Assembly: GCF_004770995.1 (NCBI RefSeq)
Contig: NZ_RQHW01000031.1
Coordinates: 124,001-188,000, forward strand
Direction: 5' to 3'
Origin: Leptospira idonii
GTDB taxonomy: Bacteria; Spirochaetota; Leptospiria; Leptospirales; Leptospiraceae
DNA: 64,000 nucleotides
This document shows, piece by piece, positions 36,977 through 46,538 of the stretch (position 1 is the first letter of the stretch; each line of letters opens with the position of its first letter). The position numbers were made by a program, and so were the translations under genes. The notes under the pieces were generated by a model that ran no database searches, was not told where the DNA came from, and was given only the letters and a program-made list of their open reading frames with translations.

Positions 36977-37902
36977 ATTTTCTCCATAAAGATTTGTTCC
37001 AAAGAAACTTCCTGTTTTTTCAGAGATTCGATTTGAATTCCGGAAGGAATGGCAGTCGTAAAAAGTTTTTCCTTAAAAGCCTTAGGATCGGAAGTTTTCA
37101 CTAAGAATATATGTTCTTCTGAAAACAATCCGTTGTAGGCCAGACTATCAGAACCACCTAATTGTGATTTGAGATAATCTTCCAGTTCTTGTTTGGTTTT
37201 TCCGGAAAGACCGATCTCCCATCCTGCTAATTTTCCCATTTCTTCTTCCAGTTTTTTCAAACTTAACTCTTGTTTAAGGGCGCCCTTATGGATGAAGAGG
37301 AATTTATCGCAGGTTTTATAGATTTCGGAAAGGATGTGACTGGAAATAAGAACCGTATGATCTCCTGCAAGGCTGCGGATTAAGTTTCTGATTTCTACGA
37401 TTTGTTTCGGATCCAATCCTGAGATCGGTTCGTCCATAATCACAACTTCAGGATTTCCTAATATGGCTTGAGCGATGCCCACTCTTTTTCTGTAACCGAG
37501 AGACAACGTTACGATCAGTCTGTCTTTGACCTCGGTAAGATTCGTTTTTTCCAAAACCTTTCGGATTTCTTCGGTTAATACGGACTCTTCGATTTTCTTC
37601 AAACGACCGACAAACTGCAAATAGTCGAATATGGTCAAATCCTCATAAAGAGGAGGAGATTCGGGAAGATATCCTATTTTTTGTTTTGCTTCTAAGGGAT
37701 GTTCAAAGATGGATTTTCCGTCGATCTGAGCATCACCTGCACTGGGAATGAGAAATCCCGCAAGAATTCGGATGGTTGTGGTTTTTCCGGCTCCGTTCAG
37801 GCCGAGGAGGCCAACAACTTCCCCTTTTTCCAATTTGAAATTTAGGCCGGTGATGGCTCGTTTTTCGCCGTAAAATTTAGATAAATTGCTGACTTGTATC
37901 AT
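36973..37902 (-). CDS. ABC transporter ATP-binding protein (GldA-like)
   Basis: 309 residues. Walker A is [14 protein letters not shown] (about 35-48), the signature [18 protein letters not shown], Walker [14 protein letters not shown] and the switch His in [12 protein letters not shown]-terminal extension of about 90 residues is common in drug/polysaccharide export ATPases. It leads the minus operon (GldA-GldF-GldG-accessory-Yip1-mpl-pheS). A histidine kinase gene is divergent with only about 33 bases between starts, so shared promoter regulation is likely. Confidence 0.92.
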   Translation of the reverse strand: MIQVSNLSKFYGEKRAITGLNFKLEKGEVVGLLGLNGAGKTTTIRILAGFLIPSAGDAQIDGKSIFEHPLEAKQKIGYLPESPPLYEDLTIFDYLQFVGRLKKIEESVLTEEIRKVLEKTNLTEVKDRLIVTLSLGYRKRVGIAQAILGNPEVVIMDEPISGLDPKQIVEIRNLIRSLAGDHTVLISSHILSEIYKTCDKFLFIHKGALKQELSLKKLEEEMGKLAGWEIGLSGKTKQELEDYLKSQLGGSDSLAYNGLFSEEHIFLVKTSDPKAFKEKLFTTAIPSGIQIESLKKQEVSLEQIFMEKI

Positions 37903-37935
37903 AACTCTGGTTTTACTTTAGCTATATTTGCACCT

Positions 37936-39465
37936 ATGAACGAATTTTTCGAAAAAATCAAAGGCTTTTTCAAAGATGAGCCAAGCTTTGTAGAAGCAAA
38001 GCAACTTCTTTTAAAAAATTGGGAGAAAATCACCCCTCCCTATCTGTACGGAATTTTGGAAACCGTTAGAGATTCCGTTTTCATTTTAGATACAAATTGG
38101 ACTTATCTTTATCTCAACTCTCGTGCTTTGGAAATGGTCGGCATGGAAAGTTCTCAAATCATCGGAAAAGAAATTTGGGAATTATTTCCACAGGTCAAAG
38201 ACAGTGAAATCGGCAAAAAAATACTAATCGCAGTTAACGAAAAGAGAGGGATGCAGTTCGAAGAAGTGCATCAGGATACGGAACGATGGTACGATTTATC
38301 CGTTCACCCTTCCGAAAAATATATTTTCATTTTGGGTAAAGAGGTCACTTCTCAGAAAAAAGTGGAAAAAGGCTACGAAAGTGCCGTTTCCAAAAACAGA
38401 GCGATCCTCAATTCCATTCCTGACAAACTCTATCGAATCCATAAGGACGGGACAGTCATCGACTATAAGATGTTCCCCGATTTTGCGGATTGGGAAACGC
38501 CTGCACAAAATACGGACGGAATGTTCAATACAATGGAATCGTTGTTTCCGGAAGACCGGTTGGATTCCATTCGAAGCATGATCTTTCAAGTATTGACTTT
38601 AGATCTTACACAAACGGTAGAATATTCTAAAGAAGAGTACGACGGAACCAAGTTTTACGAAGCAAGGATCGCAAAAAGCGGGAACGATGAAGTTCTTGCC
38701 ATCATCCGAAACATTACGGAAAGAAAAAGAACGGAACAACTCAAAAACGAATTCATCAGTTTGGTCAGCCATGAATTAAGAACTCCTTTGACTTCGGTGA
38801 AAGGAGCCATTGAACTTTTAATAGGTGGTGTCGCAGGAGAGCTTTCCAATCAGGCAAAGTCTCTTCTCAATATTTGCAGAAAAAACACTCTCAGATTGGT
38901 TCGCTTCGTTACGGATCTTCTCGACATTGAGGCCTTGGATTCAGGAAACATCAATTTCAAATATAAATCTTATTTTTTAGAAGAGATCGTACAAACTTCC
39001 ATCGACGGAATGAGGACGTTTGCGGAACAATATCATGTTCTTTTGAACTATGTGAAGGAAGCCGAGTCCATTACCGTGTTTGTGGATGAGGACAGATTGA
39101 ACCACTGCATCACGAATTTGATTTCGAATGCGGTGAAATACACTCCTAAGTATTCGGAAGTGATGATCCTGGTAGGAAGAGGAGATTCCGAAGCTTATAT
39201 CAAAGTCTCGGACAAGGGTCCGGGGATTGATCCTGTTTTTCAGCCGAGACTCTTTCATCGTTTTACGCAAGGAGCTCCTCCTAAGGATAAATTGGTGGGA
39301 GGAACAGGGCTCGGACTCTCTATCACAAAAGGTTTTGTGGAAGCGATGAAAGGAACGATTGATTTCGAAACAGGTTCGGATGGTTCCACATTCATCATCA
39401 AACTTCCTTTATATGAAACAAATCATTTCGGAAATTTTGCCCAAGGGATGGGTGCCAATCAATGA
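37936..39465 (+). CDS. PAS-containing sensor histidine kinase
   Basis: About 509 residues from ATG 37936. There are two PAS-like regions (around 35-130 and 145-255). The HisKA helix carries the phosphorylated His in LVSHELRTPLTSVKGAIELL. The ATPase domain has N box LISNAVKYTPK, G1 VSDKGPGIDP and G2 GGTGLGLSITKGF. No membrane helix is visible, so it is likely a soluble sensor. The response regulator gene overlaps its end by four bases. Confidence 0.9.
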   Translation: MNEFFEKIKGFFKDEPSFVEAKQLLLKNWEKITPPYLYGILETVRDSVFILDTNWTYLYLNSRALEMVGMESSQIIGKEIWELFPQVKDSEIGKKILIAVNEKRGMQFEEVHQDTERWYDLSVHPSEKYIFILGKEVTSQKKVEKGYESAVSKNRAILNSIPDKLYRIHKDGTVIDYKMFPDFADWETPAQNTDGMFNTMESLFPEDRLDSIRSMIFQVLTLDLTQTVEYSKEEYDGTKFYEARIAKSGNDEVLAIIRNITERKRTEQLKNEFISLVSHELRTPLTSVKGAIELLIGGVAGELSNQAKSLLNICRKNTLRLVRFVTDLLDIEALDSGNINFKYKSYFLEEIVQTSIDGMRTFAEQYHVLLNYVKEAESITVFVDEDRLNHCITNLISNAVKYTPKYSEVMILVGRGDSEAYIKVSDKGPGIDPVFQPRLFHRFTQGAPPKDKLVGGTGLGLSITKGFVEAMKGTIDFETGSDGSTFIIKLPLYETNHFGNFAQGMGANQ

Positions 39466-39863
39466 GTTCCATCAATCGCAAGTTAAAGACAGTTCTCATC
39501 GTGGAAGATGAGGAAGATATCATCGAGATCCTCAGGATCGCGATCGAATTCAATTCCGATTTCAGTCTTCATTTCGCAAAAACAGGGCCGGAAGGATTAC
39601 AAAAAGCGATCATCCTGCAACCTGATTTGATTCTTTTGGATGTTTTGATGCCTGGTATGAACGGATTAGAACTCATCGAAGAACTGAAGATTTTTCCTGA
39701 AACGGAAGGGATTCCCGTCGCATTCATCACTTCCAGAGTTCAGAAGAATGAAATTCAAGAATATCAGAAAAGAGGTGCGATCGGTGTGATCGAAAAACCG
39801 TTTGCTCCCTTGGAAATCACCGCAAAGATTCATTCTCTTTGGGAGCAAACATACCAAAGTTAG
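39462..39863 (+). CDS. Single-domain response regulator
   Basis: 133 residues, a stand-alone CheY-like receiver. Acidic pocket residues are in VLIVEDEEDIIEIL, the phospho-Asp is in LILLDVLMPGMNG, and the conserved Lys is in GVIEKPFAPLE. With no output domain it must act through protein contacts or phosphotransfer. It is coupled to the histidine kinase by a four-base overlap. Confidence 0.93.
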   Translation: MSSINRKLKTVLIVEDEEDIIEILRIAIEFNSDFSLHFAKTGPEGLQKAIILQPDLILLDVLMPGMNGLELIEELKIFPETEGIPVAFITSRVQKNEIQEYQKRGAIGVIEKPFAPLEITAKIHSLWEQTYQS

Positions 39864-39886
39864 GTTGATATAGACACCTAACTTTG
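39855..39886. terminator. 10-bp inverted repeat between convergent genes
   Basis: CAAAGTTAGG and CCTAACTTTG form a perfect 10-bp stem with a 12-base loop. It lies at the ends of the response regulator and the convergent PfkB kinase gene. No clear T run follows on either strand, so it may act as a bidirectional terminator or transcript stabiliser. Confidence 0.45.
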
Positions 39887-39897
39887 ATTATCAAAAA

Positions 39898-40896
39898 TTA
39901 ATCTTTAAAACCTTGTAGAATTTCGTCTTGTCTTCCCATCAAGCGGACGGATAGCCTTGGACCGACTTCTTGCACGATTCGAGAAGCAACGTAGTTTCCC
40001 CATCTGGCAGCTTTCTTTGGAGAAAATCCGTGTGTGAGCCCGTATAGAACTCCTGCGGCGAACGCATCTCCCGCTCCTGTCGTATCGATCGGCTTTACAG
40101 GAAAGCCCGGAACCAATTCGACTTTTCCGTTTTCCACCACATAAGCGCCTTCTTTTCCTGCAGTCATAAATACCATCGGAGAGAGTGTTCCTATATAGGC
40201 GACTGCTTCGGCAGGATCTTTTTTTCCGCTGAGAGCAAGTCCTTCTTCCGTATTGCAAAATACTACGTCTACGTAATCTTTTGTGAGTCGGATGAATTCG
40301 TCTCTGGATCGGTTCACACAGAAAGGATCACTGTAGGTAAATGCCACCTTTACATTGTTTGCTTTCGCAGAATTCATAGTGAGTTCGCTTGCTTTTTTTG
40401 TAGAATCTCCGTCCCACAAATATCCTTCTACATATACGTATTGAGATGCTTTTAGTCTTTCGATGTCTATGTCTTCCGGTGTTAAGGAAGTGGATATTCC
40501 CAAGGATGTGAGCATAGTTCTTTCCGCATCCGGCGTTGTAAGCACCACGCATGTTCCCGTATGCCCGTTTGCGTCGGGCGTGGTTTCAAAAAACACTCCC
40601 GCTTCTTCCATATCTTTTTTATAGAACTCGCCGTATGTGTCTTTTGTCACTTTTCCTGTGTAACAACATGTTCCTCCGGAATTTGCGATCGCAATCATTG
40701 TGTTAGCGGCACTTCCTCCGGAGCGGAGTTCTTTTTTCACTTCACTTAAATCTGCAAGTATTCTGCCTTGTCTGGTTTCATCGACTAACGTCATGATCCC
40801 CTTATCGATCTTTTGCTTTGTTAGAAAATTGGGATCTATAAAAGCGATTATATCTACGAGTGCGTTACCCACTCCGAAAACATCATATTTCTTCAT
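39898..40896 (-). CDS. PfkB-family sugar/nucleoside kinase (adenosine kinase-like)
   Basis: About 332 residues from ATG 40896. The pattern starts KKYDVFGVGNALVDIIAF, has GGSAANTMIAIANSGG and ends with the catalytic DTTGAGDAFAAGVLYGL motif. Overall layout resembles adenosine kinase and fructokinase-type PfkB enzymes; substrate cannot be fixed from sequence. It stands alone and is convergent with the response regulator gene. A longer open frame to 40926 begins with a non-ATG codon and is not preferred. Confidence 0.85.
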   Translation of the reverse strand: MKKYDVFGVGNALVDIIAFIDPNFLTKQKIDKGIMTLVDETRQGRILADLSEVKKELRSGGSAANTMIAIANSGGTCCYTGKVTKDTYGEFYKKDMEEAGVFFETTPDANGHTGTCVVLTTPDAERTMLTSLGISTSLTPEDIDIERLKASQYVYVEGYLWDGDSTKKASELTMNSAKANNVKVAFTYSDPFCVNRSRDEFIRLTKDYVDVVFCNTEEGLALSGKKDPAEAVAYIGTLSPMVFMTAGKEGAYVVENGKVELVPGFPVKPIDTTGAGDAFAAGVLYGLTHGFSPKKAARWGNYVASRIVQEVGPRLSVRLMGRQDEILQGFKD

Positions 40897-40980
40897 TGGT
40901 GCAAAAATGAAATAAACGGATCGCAAGTCCTCTATTTTTTAGGCCCATTTACTGGTTTTATACTCTTTCTAAATCGAGTC

Positions 40981-41460
40981 ATGGAGTCTTTTGTTTGGGA
41001 ATTCGAAGAAGATACAAGCCGCTACCGCACTGCCGTTTCTACTTTGCTTTTATCTCCCGCCTCGGCTCATTTCCTTCGCAGGAATTTACTGAGAAATCGC
41101 AAACAATTCCAAGGACTATTGCACCATCTGATCGAAAAACATAAATCTTCCTTAATGGACTATCTTAGCAATTTAAAGCAAAAAAAGAATTTGAGGATTC
41201 ACTATCAAGAGTACAGAAATAAGCGGAAAGGTTATAGGCGGGTTCATTGCCGGCCTAGTGACCGAGAGTGGGCGCAGATAGGGTTGATTGCAAATGGGTT
41301 TAGGGTCTCTAGAACTTTTATTATAAGTCTTCTATTGGAGTGGGAGCGATTTGCAAGGAAGAAGAAAGTAGTAAGAGTTCCGACAACTTACTCACCCATC
41401 TCCTATCATATAAGATTCCATCTATTCAAACAAAAACGAAGCTTTCATTTTCGCTTATAA
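40981..41460 (+). CDS. DUF1564 protein, possible ribbon-helix-helix regulator
   Basis: 159 residues, a very basic protein. The conserved-looking core RRVHCRPSDREWAQIGLIANGFRVSRTFIISLLLEWER matches DUF1564, a family I know only from Leptospira. Its order (short strand, helix, VS turn, helix) is typical of ribbon-helix-helix DNA-binding proteins. I infer a transcriptional regulator, not proven. It ends 77 bases before the TonB-receptor gene, and a palindrome lies in that gap. Confidence 0.72.
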   Translation: MESFVWEFEEDTSRYRTAVSTLLLSPASAHFLRRNLLRNRKQFQGLLHHLIEKHKSSLMDYLSNLKQKKNLRIHYQEYRNKRKGYRRVHCRPSDREWAQIGLIANGFRVSRTFIISLLLEWERFARKKKVVRVPTTYSPISYHIRFHLFKQKRSFHFRL

Positions 41461-41513
41461 ATCAAAATTGACATCGGAAAAACCGCTACCAATCTGCCAT
41501 TATCCCTTTTAGT

Positions 41514-41529
41514 AAAGCCTCAAGGCTTT
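41514..41529. promoter_or_regulatory. Palindrome upstream of TonB-receptor gene
   Basis: AAAGCC-TCAA-GGCTTT is a perfect 6-bp inverted repeat ending eight bases before the receptor ATG. It could be an operator, or an RNA hairpin masking the ribosome site. A TTGACA hexamer lies at 41468-41473, but I see no good matching -10. Confidence 0.45.
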
Positions 41530-41537
41530 GCTTTATC

Positions 41538-43625
41538 ATGAAATTTGCGAAAAATCAGTTTGTTCATGCTCTAACAGTCATTCTCGCAGGATACTTAGCC
41601 GCAAATAGCTTATTTGCGCAGGAGCCTAGCAAAGATAAACAAATCGAAGTTAGGGGTGAAGTCGAAAACACAACAGAAAACGAAAACTTTAAAAAAAACC
41701 CAACCTCCTTTCAGAAAGAGATCAAACTAGAGGCATCTCAAAATAGATACAGTTCCTTACCGGAAATATTGGAAAGGGAAGCAGGAGTCCGCATCCGCCA
41801 ATACGGAGGATTAGGATCCTATTCCACCCTATCCATTCGAGGCACGAACCCGAACCAAACAAGGGTCTATTGGAACGGAATTCCGTTGAATAATTCGCAA
41901 GGAGGGGAAATCAATCTAGCCGATTTGCCTTTCGACAATTTGGATAAAATCGAAATATATAAATCTTCCACGCCTGCAGGGTTTTCCGGATCGAGCATCG
42001 GAGGTTCCATCAACCTGGTCTCCAAAGCGAAGATCACAAAGCCTGCGACCAGGGTAACATTACAAGGCGGTTCATTTCGTACGGTAAAATCAACAGTTAC
42101 ACATATGGATTCTTTTTCCAACGGATCTTACTTCATACAGGCGCTAGGTGAAAAGTCGGACCAAAACTTCAGTTACTTCAACAACAAAGGCACATTGCTC
42201 TACAATACCTATGATGATAGCATAGACAGAAGAAGAAACGCACAATACGAAAAAGGAGGGTTCACAGGAAATCTCAACCTAGAACTAGGCAAAACCACAT
42301 TAGCCATATTCAACGATTACTTATATAGAAGACAAGGACTGCCAGGGCCTGGAAACAGACAAACGGAATCCGTAGAAAGAAAATTCACGAAACTATCCAC
42401 AGCAGTTTCCACAAATACGAAAGAATTTCTTTTCAATAATATCAATCTCGAATCGAAAGCATTTTACAATCACTCCAAAGACGATCTCTACGACCCTAAA
42501 AGCGAGTTCACATCCGGCCAACCTGATTCGGAAACAAAGATCAACCAATACGGTGCGCAAATCACCCCCACCGTATATTTGTTAGATTACTATCAAGTTT
42601 TAAGATTTTCTGCAAATGCAGAACAAGAGTTTTTTACAAGACTCAGGAAAACACCGGACCACCAAACGGAATCGAAAGAACCTTCCAAAAGAAGAGATTA
42701 CCAAAGTTTTCAATTCCAGGACGAAATCAGACTGTTTAAAAATAGATTTTTCCTAGTCCCTCAGATTCGTTGGGACTCCTATCAGGATCGTTTCGGTAAA
42801 GATTTAACATCGATTCGTAATCAAATCAACGACCCTCTTGTCGATCAGTTCGAGGCCAAAAAAAAATTCACAAACCCTAGTTTGGGAGCCAAGTGGATTC
42901 TGGAACAAAAAGAAAACCGAGAATGGGGAATCCAAGGAAACATCAGCAAAGAATTCAGAATTCCCAGCTTCTTAGAGTTATTCGGAGAAAGAGGAACGAT
43001 CGTAGGAAACGCTTCCTTAAAACCGGAGATGAGCCGCAACGGAGACATAGGACTTTACTTAAAAGCTAGACTTTTTTCGGAATGGAAGATCGATTCGGAA
43101 ATCGCATACTTTAGAAAAAGAATTTACGATATGATTCTATTCCTCCCGAATTCTCAATTCACATTGCGACCGGAAAACGTAGACTCCGCATACATCAGAG
43201 GAGTGGAAACAAGCAATACCATCATTTGGTCGAAAGGTTGGAAATTCAATTTACAATATACATTCCAAGATGCAAAAAATACATCCGAAGCCCCTTCCCT
43301 CAACGGCAAATACCTCCCTCTTCGCTCCAGAAGCCAAGGAAGTTTTTTGGTTTCATATTTTAAAAATTGGGGGGAAATAGGATTGGAATATCTTTATATC
43401 GGAGCCAATTTCAGAGACAGAACCAACGAATATTTCGGATACCTTCCTGCCAGACAAATATACAATTGTTATGTGACATGGATCCCATACAAAGATCCGG
43501 AAACAAATCGGGAATTTCTGATCACTTTCGAAGTCAGAAATATATTGAATAAACAAGTGGAAGATTTCGTAGGATATCCTCTGCCGGGAAGAAGTTTGTA
43601 TTTAACGGGAAGTTATAGATTCTAA
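41538..43625 (+). CDS. TonB-dependent outer-membrane receptor (BtuB-like)
   Basis: 695 residues with a signal peptide (VILAGYLAANSLFAQ). The plug domain (about 60-165) has EILEREAGVRIRQYGGLGSYSTLSIRG, YWNGIPLNNSQGGEINLADLPFDNLDKIEIYKSS and GSSIGGSINLVSK. The 22-strand barrel follows and ends in an aromatic (YRF). Such receptors import metal chelates or vitamin B12; the plug is most like BtuB/CirA types, but the ligand is unknown. Its stop overlaps the start of the propeller lipoprotein gene (TAATG), so they form one operon. Confidence 0.9.
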   Translation: MKFAKNQFVHALTVILAGYLAANSLFAQEPSKDKQIEVRGEVENTTENENFKKNPTSFQKEIKLEASQNRYSSLPEILEREAGVRIRQYGGLGSYSTLSIRGTNPNQTRVYWNGIPLNNSQGGEINLADLPFDNLDKIEIYKSSTPAGFSGSSIGGSINLVSKAKITKPATRVTLQGGSFRTVKSTVTHMDSFSNGSYFIQALGEKSDQNFSYFNNKGTLLYNTYDDSIDRRRNAQYEKGGFTGNLNLELGKTTLAIFNDYLYRRQGLPGPGNRQTESVERKFTKLSTAVSTNTKEFLFNNINLESKAFYNHSKDDLYDPKSEFTSGQPDSETKINQYGAQITPTVYLLDYYQVLRFSANAEQEFFTRLRKTPDHQTESKEPSKRRDYQSFQFQDEIRLFKNRFFLVPQIRWDSYQDRFGKDLTSIRNQINDPLVDQFEAKKKFTNPSLGAKWILEQKENREWGIQGNISKEFRIPSFLELFGERGTIVGNASLKPEMSRNGDIGLYLKARLFSEWKIDSEIAYFRKRIYDMILFLPNSQFTLRPENVDSAYIRGVETSNTIIWSKGWKFNLQYTFQDAKNTSEAPSLNGKYLPLRSRSQGSFLVSYFKNWGEIGLEYLYIGANFRDRTNEYFGYLPARQIYNCYVTWIPYKDPETNREFLITFEVRNILNKQVEDFVGYPLPGRSLYLTGSYRF

Positions 43626-44848
43626 TGAAAGCAAATCTTCAAAGACAAAATCCATATTCTAAAACTACAAGTCTTTCCCAAAGAATCATCGGTTTTCTCT
43701 GCTTCTGTCTTTGTATCGCAAACTGCAGTCGATTGGAAATCCAAAAGCCCGATTTTCTGCAATTTCTAATGCTTCTTGCCTCTCCCACTTCGATCGGAGT
43801 CATCACAACCGATTTCAGCAGCGGCGGAAGATTCAAATCCTTCGAACCGAATTCTCTCACTACTTTTCCAACATCCGTCTCCATCCACTCGGACGCAGTA
43901 GGAAGATTCATAAACAACAAAGTTTATGTAGTCAATAGACTCAACAGAGATACCATTCAAGTTTTAAATCCTGCACTCAACTTTATCACCGAACAAGACT
44001 TCAGCGTAGGTCAGGGAAAAAATCCGCAAGATGTATCCGTATGGAATAATAAATATTACGTGAGTCTTTACAATTCGGATGCGCTTCCCATCTATAATGC
44101 AAACACAGGACTTCTGCAAAATCAAATTTCACTTGCACCTTACAAAGAAACTTATTCTTCCTCTGGAACTCCGGACGCTTATGTGGAAGCAACACAAATG
44201 ATCCAACATGAATCCAGTCTTTTCCTAACACTGCAAAGGTTGGATCGAAACGACGTAAGCGGATACTTCCCACCTAACTCTGATTCTTATTTATTGGAAA
44301 TAGATATGAACTTGGATCAGGTCATCAGAGTTTATACTCTTCCTTATAGAAACCCTTCCGCAAAGATCGTGAAAAAAACAATCTTCGGAGAACCATATCT
44401 CATCATATCCTGTGTGGGATATGTGGGATTTTTATCCAGAATCGACGCAGGGATCGTAGCCTTTCACCTTCCTTCCCGCACATTCCGCCCCAATTTACTT
44501 TATTCGGAAGCTGCCGCAGACGGAGACATCTTAGCGTTTCAAATCAAAGATGAATCGATAGGATACGCTGCCGTTTTAGATGCAGGATTCAAAAAAACAG
44601 TCCAAGCATTCAACCCCAGTACAGGACAAAGACTAGGAACTCTCCTAGAAATTCCCGGAAATGTAGGAGTCAGTCTCAACGGACTTCTTCTTACCGATTC
44701 AGGCAAACTCATCGTAGGGAATACGGATTTTAAAAATCCGGGCCTGAATATATTCGATACGAACCAAGGCAACTTACTTTTGAACCCCTTGCCTATCTCT
44801 GTCGAACTCACACCTTTTGACATCTTCCAGTTGCAAAATCAGGAATGA
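43625..44848 (+). CDS. Beta-propeller surface lipoprotein, TonB-receptor partner
   Basis: 407 residues. A lipoprotein signal ends FCLCIANCSRLEI. The rest has repeated YncE/NHL-like blades (GRFINNKVYVVNRLNRDTIQVLNPALNFI, DVSVWNNKYYVSLYNSDALPIYNANTG, AFQIKDESIGYAAVLDAGFKKTVQAFNPSTGQR). In several phyla propeller lipoproteins sit beside TonB receptors and help capture ligands; I infer the same here. It is translationally coupled to the receptor. Propeller details are approximate. Confidence 0.75.
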   Translation: MKANLQRQNPYSKTTSLSQRIIGFLCFCLCIANCSRLEIQKPDFLQFLMLLASPTSIGVITTDFSSGGRFKSFEPNSLTTFPTSVSIHSDAVGRFINNKVYVVNRLNRDTIQVLNPALNFITEQDFSVGQGKNPQDVSVWNNKYYVSLYNSDALPIYNANTGLLQNQISLAPYKETYSSSGTPDAYVEATQMIQHESSLFLTLQRLDRNDVSGYFPPNSDSYLLEIDMNLDQVIRVYTLPYRNPSAKIVKKTIFGEPYLIISCVGYVGFLSRIDAGIVAFHLPSRTFRPNLLYSEAAADGDILAFQIKDESIGYAAVLDAGFKKTVQAFNPSTGQRLGTLLEIPGNVGVSLNGLLLTDSGKLIVGNTDFKNPGLNIFDTNQGNLLLNPLPISVELTPFDIFQLQNQE

Positions 44849-44882
44849 AGGATAAAATGGAGAAAATAGAGGAATCTAATCT

Positions 44883-46532
44883 ATGTTATCTCTTAATAAA
44901 AATCCCCAAGGCCCTCTTGCCAAACAAGTCCTGCTGATCGTTCTCGACGGTGTCGGTTTCACCAAACAAGGAATAAAAGATGGCAACGCAGTAGAAGCTG
45001 CAAATATGCCCCTCCTCAAAAATCTTTGGACGACCAGGCCGACCCTCCATCTCAAAGCACACGGAACTGCCGTTGGAATGCCCAGCGACGAGGACATGGG
45101 AAACTCGGAAGTAGGTCATAATGTTTTGGGTTCCGGGAGAATTTTCGATCAGGGAGCCAAACTTGTCAGTGCGTCCATCGAAGCGAAGGAAATGTTCCAA
45201 GGTCCTATCTGGAAAAAATTAATTGATAACGTAAAATCGAAATCCTCCACCTTACATTTTTTAGGTCTTTTTTCCGATGGAAACGTCCACAGTCATATCG
45301 ATCATCTCAGGGCCATGATCGACGCTGCAAAATCCGAATCCGTAAAAAAAATCCGCCTTCATATCCTTTTGGATGGAAGAGACGTTCCCGAAAAATCAGC
45401 GTTAAACTATCTAACCCCTTTCGAAACCTATATCAAAGAACTCAACGACAGCGGTTTGGATATTTCCATCGCCTCGGGAGGAGGGAGAATGGAAATCACT
45501 ATGGATCGTTATGAAGCGGATTGGTCCATGGTGGAAAGAGGATGGAAGACTCATGTTTTAGGAGAAGGAAGAAAATTCCAATCCGCTCGTGAAGCTTTGG
45601 AAACTCTTTATCAGGAAGATCCTAAAGTCATCGACCAATACTTGCCAGCATTCGTCATTGCTGATGAAAAAGGAAATCCTATAGGAACTATAGAAGACGG
45701 AGACTCCGTTATATTTTTCAACTTCAGAGGAGACCGATCGATTGAAATCTCCCGCGCCTTTACGGAAGAATCATTTTCTCCTTTTCCAAGAGGCAGATTT
45801 CCTAAAACGGAATATGCAGGGATGATGCAATATGACGGTGATTTGTTTATCCCCAAACAATACTTAGTTTCTCCTCCTGCCATAGACAGAACAATGGGAG
45901 AATATCTGGCCAATCAAAAAATAGCTCAGTATGCAATCTCAGAAACTCAGAAATACGGCCACGTCACTTTTTTCTGGAACGGGAACAAATCCGGATACTT
46001 CAACGAATCTTTGGAAACTTATGAAGAAATCAAATCCGACGTCATTCCTTTCGATCAAAAGCCGGAAATGAAAGCGAAAGAGATCACGGACACTTTGATC
46101 CAAGCCGTTCAAAGTCATAAATACCCTTTCCTCAGAGTGAACTATGCAAACGGAGATATGGTGGGCCATACGGGAAATATGAACGCCACAATAAAAGGTT
46201 TGGAATATCTCGACAAATGTTTGGAGCGTTTGAAAAAAGCCTGCGACGATTCGAACACGGTTATGCTCATCACTGCCGATCACGGAAATGCGGACGAAAT
46301 GTACCAATTGGATAAAAAAGGGAACGCTCAAAATTCCAAAGACGGCATTCCGATTCCTAAAACAAGTCACACTCTCAACCCGGTTCATTTCGTAGTTTAT
46401 GACCCTCAGTCAAAAATCAAATTCAACGAATCTCTTACCAGTTACGGCCTCGCAAACGTAGCGGCAACCGTTTTAGATTTGTTAGGTTTTGAAGCTCCGG
46501 AAGGATACCATCCTAGTTTGATCCAAAGATAA
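44883..46532 (+). CDS. gpmI: 2,3-bisphosphoglycerate-independent phosphoglycerate mutase
   Basis: 549 residues, matching GpmI (iPGM) length. [10 protein letters not shown] supplies the first metal-binding Asp, [16 protein letters not shown] holds the catalytic serine that is phosphorylated, and [11 protein letters not shown] and [15 protein letters not shown] give the second metal site. It interconverts 2- and 3-phosphoglycerate in glycolysis. It follows the propeller gene by 34 bases and has an AGAGGAA ribosome site; the small gap may still allow read-through. Confidence 0.97.
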   Translation: MLSLNKNPQGPLAKQVLLIVLDGVGFTKQGIKDGNAVEAANMPLLKNLWTTRPTLHLKAHGTAVGMPSDEDMGNSEVGHNVLGSGRIFDQGAKLVSASIEAKEMFQGPIWKKLIDNVKSKSSTLHFLGLFSDGNVHSHIDHLRAMIDAAKSESVKKIRLHILLDGRDVPEKSALNYLTPFETYIKELNDSGLDISIASGGGRMEITMDRYEADWSMVERGWKTHVLGEGRKFQSAREALETLYQEDPKVIDQYLPAFVIADEKGNPIGTIEDGDSVIFFNFRGDRSIEISRAFTEESFSPFPRGRFPKTEYAGMMQYDGDLFIPKQYLVSPPAIDRTMGEYLANQKIAQYAISETQKYGHVTFFWNGNKSGYFNESLETYEEIKSDVIPFDQKPEMKAKEITDTLIQAVQSHKYPFLRVNYANGDMVGHTGNMNATIKGLEYLDKCLERLKKACDDSNTVMLITADHGNADEMYQLDKKGNAQNSKDGIPIPKTSHTLNPVHFVVYDPQSKIKFNESLTSYGLANVAATVLDLLGFEAPEGYHPSLIQR

Positions 46533-46538
46533 CCGGAA

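Noticed and set aside
41461..41537. Possible cobalamin or other riboswitch before the TonB receptor
   Set aside because: The gap is only 77 bases and shows no B12-box or multi-stem structure.
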